This document shows, piece after piece, positions 60,156-64,000 of a stretch of 64,000 nt of DNA. A program made the translations under genes and the position numbers. Positions within the stretch are counted from its first letter, which is position 1; the number at the start of each line of letters is the position of its first letter. Origin of the DNA: Ditylenchus dipsaci (lineage: Eukaryota > Nematoda > Chromadorea > Rhabditida > Anguinidae); the NCBI GenBank assembly GCA_004194705.1, contig SADC01001362.1:1-64000 (forward strand). The letters are read 5' to 3'. The notes beneath the pieces are model-generated. The model worked only from the letters and a program-made list of their open reading frames with translations. It had not been told where the DNA came from and made no database searches.

Positions 60156-61053
60156 TTAATCATTCTTATCTTCCTTCTTACAGAGCGGACATGTTGCGTT
60201 CTTTTTAAACCATTTGTCTACACATTTTTTATGATACACATGTTCACATTTCAAGCTTTTTATTTCTGCTAAACCATGCAGACCTTTTATGCAAATGCAA
60301 CATTTGTTTTGAATATCTTCAATATTTTTTCTATCGGGCAGATTTTTTAAAGCTTTAATTTCAAGAATAGTTTTTTCAAACTGCTGTATGACCTCTTCCT
60401 GTACTTCCTTTATTCCCGCGAATTCTTCTTGTTTTAGATCCCAGAATGTTTCGATGACTACACGACTTGTTGCTTGATTAATCCAATAATCATTTCTTTT
60501 ATTTTTCCTTCAACATCATGTAAAAAATCTTTCAATATTTTCGACAAAGGAGCATAGTTTTCAAAGTTTTCGTTGTTACAAACTGCTTTGTCAGCTTCTT
60601 TACAGCCTTGATTTATCAAGTATTTTAAATTTTGTAAACACAAATTTGTAATTGCGTATTTGATAGCATCCATGAATCCTAATTGTTTCCAGGGATATGA
60701 AATCTTAGCCACTTTTTTAAACAAAAATTCAAAAAGCTTTGGTGGAAAAGCAACCATTTTTTGCACGTAATCTTGAGCTACTTCTATCCAGTCTTTAAAA
60801 TTTTCGGCAGTAGTTATTGGACTTTTATTTTTTTTCGCTTTTAAATTCTCCACGCTTACAAATATTTCGTCTTTTTTCAAATTTTCTATTTCAGTGAAAA
60901 AGGTATACGCATTTTTATGTCTTCAGCTGATTCTTCAGCCTGCAATTCTAACTGCACTGAATTCTTATGACCTTCATCACTATGCTTTTGGTTGATATGA
61001 TGTGCTTTTGAAATATGTCATATAGTGCTAAGAAATGTAGTTGCTGTCGGCAT
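60156..61053 (-). CDS. RING-H2 finger protein of unknown family
   Basis: Probable E3 ubiquitin ligase. The C-terminus (60318-60156) is a clean RING-H2: CCIC, then CEHVYHKKC and CPLC, with the order C-x2-C ... C-x-H-x2-H-x2-C ... C-x2-C, stop TAA at 60156-60158. Upstream is a helical, Lys-rich region (60880-60460) with VAFPPKLFEFLFKK, KYAITNLCLQNLKY and EEVIQQFEKTILEIKAL. The N-terminal part is read from ATG 61053 (MPTATTFLSTI), but an in-frame TGA follows at once, so the true start is unsure. Frame corrections are needed at about 60460 and 60925. Total about 290 residues with no transmembrane segment. The N-terminal two thirds match nothing I recognise. Confidence 0.7.
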
Positions 61054-61690
61054 GTTGTTAAAAAATTTGGAAAGGTTCTAAACACATTTTTCTTTAGTGA
61101 ATCTGGTTCTTTTTTGCTTTAGTTTTCCCTTTTGTTGTTTTTTTGTAGCCTTTTTGCTTGTGATTAATCGCCGGTTAGGCTCGCGTACGCTAGTACGGAT
61201 TCAAACATATTCTGCGAACTACAAAATAGTAACAAATGTTTTTTACGTCCGTCCTAACGTCCGCTGATCTACTCAGCGTACAAGCACAAGCCAAAAAAAT
61301 AACAGGGAGACCAACGCAAAAATGGGCCATATTCGGCCCGAGGGATTACATTTTGAGACATATTAACTCTTAAACGACAAATTCGCCAACCACTAAAGCT
61401 TGTGTATGACAGAACACATTGGCCACCACAAATACCGAAAAAGATCTAACAGCGTGACTTCCCAAAAGTAATAAATGTAATTAATATGAATTTTTCAAAT
61501 GTCACTTTAAAGGACCATGGTTTCGACGATTGTCCACCGCCAATTCAATTTTTTTCCTAATCATTGAACTTCTGTGCAGAATTTTCGTGCAGAATTTTAA
61601 GTCGTATAAATAATATCAATATCATAAGTGCAATATTTCTGGGACAAATGGTCTAAAATTGATTTAGGCACCTCAAGTATCTTTTTATTT
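61054..61690. other. Intergenic, no gene recognised
   Basis: No supported coding or repeat structure. The TTAAAGGACCATGGTTTCGACGATTGTCC segment near 61507 resembles the ends of the fold-back elements at 13.4-13.6 kb and 18.3 kb (AAGACCATGCCC, GTCCCCCGCCAATTC). Confidence 0.4.
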
Positions 61691-62054
61691 TTGAAATTTT
61701 AGTCAAATTTTTTTTCACTTCAAAATCGCATAATACATTGGATATTGGACATTGAAAATGTTTTTTACCCAAATGTCCTTTTTTATAAACATTGATGCAT
61801 TTTTCACTCGGTGCATTTTTCACTTATTGAAAATCATGTTTAAATGACTCTTAAGTAACTTTTATGTGCTTAAAACGATAAGAAAGTCATTTTGTGACAC
61901 TTTCCATAGAAAAAATCGATTTTTTGAAAAAAAATTTGACCAAAATTTGACCAAAGACTTGGGGACCAAGGTAAGCCAACAGAAAAGGTACTTGAATACC
62001 CCCTAAGTCACTAAAAATAGAATTTGAACATAGTTTTGTTAACTGGGGCCTACC

Positions 62055-62265
62055 GCATACAGAAACTCTGGTATGCATACATTTTTATGAATCCAGAGTC
62101 ACTTTCGAGTGATTTGCGTCTAAGGTATGTGGTTGTGCGCATCTCAATCCCAAGCAACCAAGCCCCCTGCGCCCCCTTCGGGGCGCAGGGGGCTTGGGGC
62201 TTAGAGATGCGCGCACTCACTTACCTTAGACATAATTCCGAGCAAGACTCTTGATTAAAAATGCA
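62055..62265. mobile_element. GC-rich hairpin element, copy 2 (inverted relative to copy 1)
   Basis: AACTCTGGTATGCATAC, GAGTCACTTTCGAGTGATTTGC, TCTAAGGTATGTGG, the GC stem core (62159-62195; AGCCCCCTGCGCCCCC and mirror) and CACTTACCTTAGACATAATTC. The order is that of copy 1 at 22970-23180 read on the other strand. Confidence 0.75.
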
Positions 62266-62340
62266 TATAGTGGCTCTTTTTGCCCAGCTCTAGTGACTAA
62301 AACAGGGTAGAATACCTTAATACAATGTTATTTAGGGAAA

Positions 62341-62450
62341 CGGTGAATTCATATACACCGAATTCATATACACCGAATTCATATACACCGAATTCATATA
62401 CAAACGAATTCATATACATCGAATTCATATACATCGAATTCATATACATT
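62341..62450 (-). repeat. 15-bp tandem satellite, left arm
   Basis: About seven units of ACACCGAATTCATAT with ACATC and ACAAAC variants. The mirror array is at 63500-63606. Confidence 0.85.
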
Positions 62451-62522
62451 TTGGCATTCTATTTCTAAAAGTTTTGAAAGATGCACCGATGGTCCAATTT
62501 TTGTTTAAGTGTAATATTTTAG

Positions 62523-63010
62523 GTGCCTAATGAATACAAGATTCTTGATGGCGAAGAATTCCTCAAATACGACGGGTGGAACAATGATGAGCGAATACTG
62601 ATATTTTCAACCAACCGTTGCCTGGATTTGCTGCAGTCTATCAACAAATGGGGGTGTGACGGTACCTTTGATGTAGTGCCAGTGCTTTTCGACCAGCTCT
62701 GGATCATCTTCATCCGCCTTGCTCATTGGTCGGAAAATTTAGGGAATCAGCTGAAAGTTCGGCTACCAGACAATTCTAATATTTTTAGAATTTGTCGCGC
62801 GACATTTTCTAAGATTTTTCGGTAAATTCGGTTGTTTTGTCCCGAATTTACCGAAAAATATTAGAAAATGTCGCGCGACAAATTCTAAAAATATTAGAAA
62901 TTGTCTGGTAGCCGAAAGTTCCGAATTTGAAAAACAGTTGGATCCGCTACTAGACTACTTTGAGAAGAATTATGTAGGCCAGCTAATCGGTAGCCATTTT
63001 TTTTGGTAAT
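62523..63010 (+). pseudogene. MULE transposase fragment, interrupted by a MITE
   Basis: 62523-62745 encodes NEYKILDGEEFLKYDGW, then ERILIFSTNRCLDLLQ, WGCDGTFDVVPVLFDQLW. This is the DGTF segment that opens the MULE-type transposase core; the Asp is the first catalytic residue. A palindromic MITE sits at 62746-62920. Sequence resumes with FEKQLDPLLDYFEKNYVGQ, which in related proteins lies well downstream of the first Asp, so the middle of the catalytic core is missing. Beyond 63010 the frame degenerates. Confidence 0.65.
62746..62920. mobile_element. Palindromic MITE, ACCAGACAATT family copy 2
   Basis: GTTCGGCTACCAGACAATTC and its mirror GAAATTGTCTGGTAGCCGAA, core TTTACCGAAAAAT and GTCGCGCGACA. 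Nearly perfect palindrome, inserted in the MULE transposase fragment. Copy 1 is at 44060. Confidence 0.8.
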
Positions 63011-63499
63011 AAATCGGTAGGTACGTGTTATATCGGTGCGTAGACTTTTGACCCTTTTTTGCAAATGCAAAAAGGTCAAACGTCCCTTTCCCATTATAAC
63101 CTGGTATTTCAACTCGTGCAGCTAAGTTTAAGATTTTTAAAAATCTGGTGTAATGGGCATTTTTGATGTGGTGGGGACTTTGCTTGCCCCATAGATCAGA
63201 TTACATTTTGCTTGAAAAAAGGCGAGGCTGCTTTCCAATAGACTTGATGCTGTGGAAAATTTGCCGTCACTCGCGTAGCTAAGCTTGTTTTTGTTGATCA
63301 TTTTAACTGTGATTCTTAGCAACCTTCTTGATAAAACAAAACATGCATCTACTCTGAAAAGTAATGAATAAGGTTCATTTCCAGTACGTCCTACAAGGTG
63401 TAATCTGACAGCTAAGCCCTTTTTAGAGTCAAAGCCGTGACTAGAATTCTCGTAAAAAACGAAAATTCAATTTGCAGTGTCGCAAACAGAATGCCAAAA

Positions 63500-63606
63500 T
63501 GTATATGAATTCGATGTATATGAATTCGGTTGTATATGAATTCGGTGTATATGAATTCGGTGTATATGAATTCGGTGTATATGAATTCGGTGTATATGAA
63601 TTCACC
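63500..63606 (+). repeat. 15-bp tandem satellite, right arm
   Basis: About seven units of GTATATGAATTCGGT, the mirror of the left array. On the plus strand the unit stays open (5 codons), so a five-residue peptide repeat appears in translation, but it is not a gene. Confidence 0.85.
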
Positions 63607-63796
63607 TAATGCCTGTTATTTACCTTGTCCCCCAAGGCAAAAAGTCATATCTTGGTCAAAATTTTTTTTTCAAAAAATCAATTTTTATGTTGTAAAGTGC
63701 TACAAAATAACTTTCTTATCGTTTTAAGCACATAAAAGTTACTTAGAGTCATTTAAATATGATTTTTTAATAAGTGAAAAATGCAACCAACACCAC

Positions 63797-63920
63797 CCCC
63801 CCCCCCGAGCTAAATAAGTTCGGTTATCCGACACTCCAGTTATCCGGCACCCTCGGTTATTCGGCACCTTGAGGCCGGTCCCCATGGGTGCCATATAACT
63901 GACGTTTGACTGTATATAGG
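63797..63920. mobile_element. MITE remnant, GTTATCCGGCACC type
   Basis: A C run (63798-63807) is followed by GTTATCCGACACTCCAGTTATCCGGCACCCTCGG and GTTTGACTGTATATAG, the end of an element of the 59068 subfamily. Confidence 0.55.
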
Positions 63921-64000
63921 TCAGGATTGTCTAAAATTGGATTTAAAAATTGATGTACATTATTCGATTTAAAACCAAAATAAGTGTAACTAAGCAATAC

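Larger units (their letters stand above)
61690..63790. mobile_element. MULE-type DNA transposon with long, satellite-bearing inverted arms
   Basis: Arms: 61690-61977 plus 62340-62462 on the left, and 63483-63790 on the right, mirror images through CTTATCGTTTTAAGCACATAAAAGTTACTT and the TTTGACCAAAATTTTT block. Both arms include a 15-bp satellite. The left arm is broken by a GC hairpin element (61978-62335) and the interior by a palindromic MITE (62746-62920). The interior codes a transposase-like fragment (listed separately). This is a decayed autonomous or semi-autonomous copy. Confidence 0.7.

Noticed and set aside
62340..62460. Possible CRISPR-like array
   Set aside because: Units of 15 bp are directly tandem with no spacers, and the setting is a eukaryotic transposon arm.
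63500..63606. Open frame with a repeated YMNSV peptide
   Set aside because: It is the plus-strand reading of the 15-bp satellite in the MULE arm; the mirror array exists at 62341-62450 and there is no gene context.

Overview
The window reads as nuclear DNA of a small-genome invertebrate, most likely a nematode. It is AT-rich, genes lie on both strands, and most introns are short (about 46-60 bp) and GT-AG. Two families point to Nematoda: a complete class 2 (EstA-type) secreted lipase and a fragment of a transthyretin-like (TTL) secreted protein. The order or species cannot be named from the sequence alone.

Recognisable genes, left to right: a TEAD/Scalloped transcription factor (+, 3.4-6.5 kb); a divergent importin-alpha (+, 10.3-15.4 kb); an 86-residue secreted Cys-containing protein in three exons (-, 17.3-17.7 kb); a two-exon unknown Cys-containing protein (-, 20.0-21.7 kb); the class 2 lipase (-, 23.7-25.4 kb); an unknown multi-exon gene (-, 26.4-26.8 kb); a pair of near-identical secreted Cys peptides facing outward in a 1.2-kb palindrome (27.4-28.6 kb); the TTL fragment (-, 31.5-31.8 kb); a dienelactone hydrolase (+, 34.2-35.3 kb) convergent with an ERMP1-type M28 metallopeptidase (-, 35.4-43.2 kb); a short-chain dehydrogenase (-, 44.6-46.3 kb); EPS15 (-, 49.3-53.1 kb); head-to-head with it a kinesin-3 motor (+, 56.8-58.8 kb); and a RING-H2 protein (-, 60.2-61.1 kb). 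EPS15 (endocytic adaptor) and the UNC-104/KIF1 motor (vesicle transport) share a 3.7-kb intergenic region.

The space between and inside genes is packed with inverted-repeat DNA. There are many palindromic MITEs with ends like CAGTCGACTCTCGATATAAC, often nested; palindromes ending in runs of G or C; a GC-rich hairpin element present at least twice; an internally deleted LTR retrotransposon with intact LTRs and a 5-bp target duplication; and a MULE-type DNA transposon whose arms carry mirror-image 15-bp satellites.

Most multi-exon genes need single-base frame corrections, usually one missing base and often in a homopolymer, to give the protein their family predicts. The kinesin motor is the exception over about 400 codons. 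This looks more like residual long-read assembly error than wholesale pseudogenisation, although TEAD has so many that a real pseudogene is possible. Exon coordinates come from reading splice sites and family resemblance by eye, and should be treated as models.
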